In this document: positions 5,500-5,842 of the stretch, one piece after another
Layout of the letters: each line of letters opens with the position of its first letter
How positions within the stretch are numbered: the first letter of the stretch is position 1
Assembly (NCBI GenBank): GCA_009699765.1
Contig: WLNN01000087.1
Coordinates: 1-5,842 of the forward strand
Direction of reading: 5' to 3'
DNA length: 5,842 nt
Source of the DNA: Actinomycetota bacterium
GTDB lineage: Bacteria; Actinomycetota; Actinomycetes; Nanopelagicales; Nanopelagicaceae
Notes under the pieces: generated by a model
Database searches by the model: none
What the model was told of the DNA's origin: nothing
The model's input: the letters and a program-made list of their open reading frames with translations, nothing else
Made by a program: the position numbers and the translations under genes

Positions 5500-5842
5500 G
5501 CGATCTAAGACATTCCTTGCTGGGTTATATGTGCCACCAGTTCGACGAAATGCGATTCCGCTAAGGGCTTCGAGTACAACGCGATTAGCGAGCATCGCTG
5601 TTACCTCTGCATGATCAAAGGCTGGAGCGACTTCTACAACATCTATTCCAACGATTGGAAGTTCAATACAGATACGTCGTACTGCTTCTAGCACCTCACG
5701 TGAAGTTAACCCGCCTGGTTCAGGAGTGCCAGTACCTGGCGCCATTCCTGGATCAACCACATCGATATCGACAGATAAGAAAACTCCATCGGTCTCATCA
5801 GTAAGGATTGTGAAAGATTCATCAAGGACAGCTTTAAGTCCA
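5497..5842 (-). CDS. Agmatinase / ureohydrolase family protein, C-terminal part (5' end beyond the window)
   Basis: The last 114 residues of an arginase-fold, binuclear-manganese hydrolase. Family members release urea from agmatine, arginine or guanidino acids. The frame stays open to the window edge, so the true start lies outside; the GTG at 5760 is an internal codon. The fragment carries the hallmark block FLSVDIDVVDPGMAPGTGTP at fragment residues 21-40. Asp25 and Asp27 there are the expected metal ligands, and the block continues EPGGLTSREV. Near residue 70, DVVEVAPAFDHAEVTA is the second conserved block, with the conserved Glu. The wording of both blocks fits agmatinase/guanidinobutyrase (SpeB/GbuA) better than arginase. 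The basic amino acid decarboxylase upstream makes agmatine the natural candidate substrate, yielding putrescine, but 4-guanidinobutyrate (yielding GABA for the GabT homologue) is a good alternative. Confidence 0.85.
   Translation of the reverse strand, partial: GLKAVLDESFTILTDETDGVFLSVDIDVVDPGMAPGTGTPEPGGLTSREVLEAVRRICIELPIVGIDVVEVAPAFDHAEVTAMLANRVVLEALSGIAFRRTGGTYNPARNVLDR

Noticed and set aside
5497..5760. A short complete gene starting at GTG 5760
   Set aside because: The frame continues open to the window edge, and the metal-binding SVDID residues lie upstream of that GTG, so it is an internal valine codon of a longer ureohydrolase.
1..5842. Mobile element, CRISPR, toxin-antitoxin or phage content
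   Set aside because: No transposase or integrase motif, terminal repeat, regularly spaced repeat or small paired genes are seen; every long frame is accounted for by metabolic or membrane genes.

Overview
The window looks like chromosomal DNA from a streamlined, moderate-GC actinobacterium. A freshwater Nanopelagicales/acI-type lineage ('Ca. Planktophila', 'Ca. Nanopelagicus') is my best guess. The guess rests on very tight gene packing, a DUF4389 membrane protein (a family mainly seen in Actinobacteria), and near-universal leaderless starts: a TANNNT -10 box sits 6-7 nt before ATG with no Shine-Dalgarno. It is an inference from style, not a taxonomic proof. I see no rRNA, tRNA, CRISPR array, insertion sequence or phage gene, and no gene-free stretch longer than about 70 bases.

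Layout from left to right. (1) 1-728, minus: N-terminal 242 residues of a class III aminotransferase, very probably 4-aminobutyrate transaminase (gabT), running off the left edge. (2) 729-799: divergent promoter region in which both -10 boxes lie in one 8-bp inverted repeat. (3) 800-2233, plus: PLP-dependent Orn/Lys/Arg decarboxylase. (4) 2230-2703, minus: GNAT acetyltransferase, tail-to-tail with the decarboxylase (4-bp overlap) and joined by an ATGA overlap to (5) 2700-3446, minus: YdfG-like short-chain dehydrogenase. (6) 3447-3494: second divergent promoter region. (7) 3495-4079, plus: DUF4389 membrane protein built from two repeats. (8) 4141-5496, plus: group II (aromatic amino acid/glutamate-type) PLP decarboxylase. 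(9) 5497-5842, minus: C-terminal 114 residues of an agmatinase/ureohydrolase, running off the right edge, its stop codon directly abutting that of gene 8.

Four of the seven genes handle amino acids or amines. A coherent reading is arginine to agmatine (gene 3), agmatine to putrescine and urea (gene 9), and, after oxidation steps not seen here, GABA to succinate semialdehyde (gene 1). The group II decarboxylase would supply a further amine. This is a functional neighbourhood rather than a single operon, because the genes lie in at least five transcription units. Nothing here looks like an undescribed defence or mobile system. The most noteworthy points are the amine-metabolism clustering, the symmetric divergent promoter, the uniform leaderless architecture, and the duplicated DUF4389 protein of unknown role.
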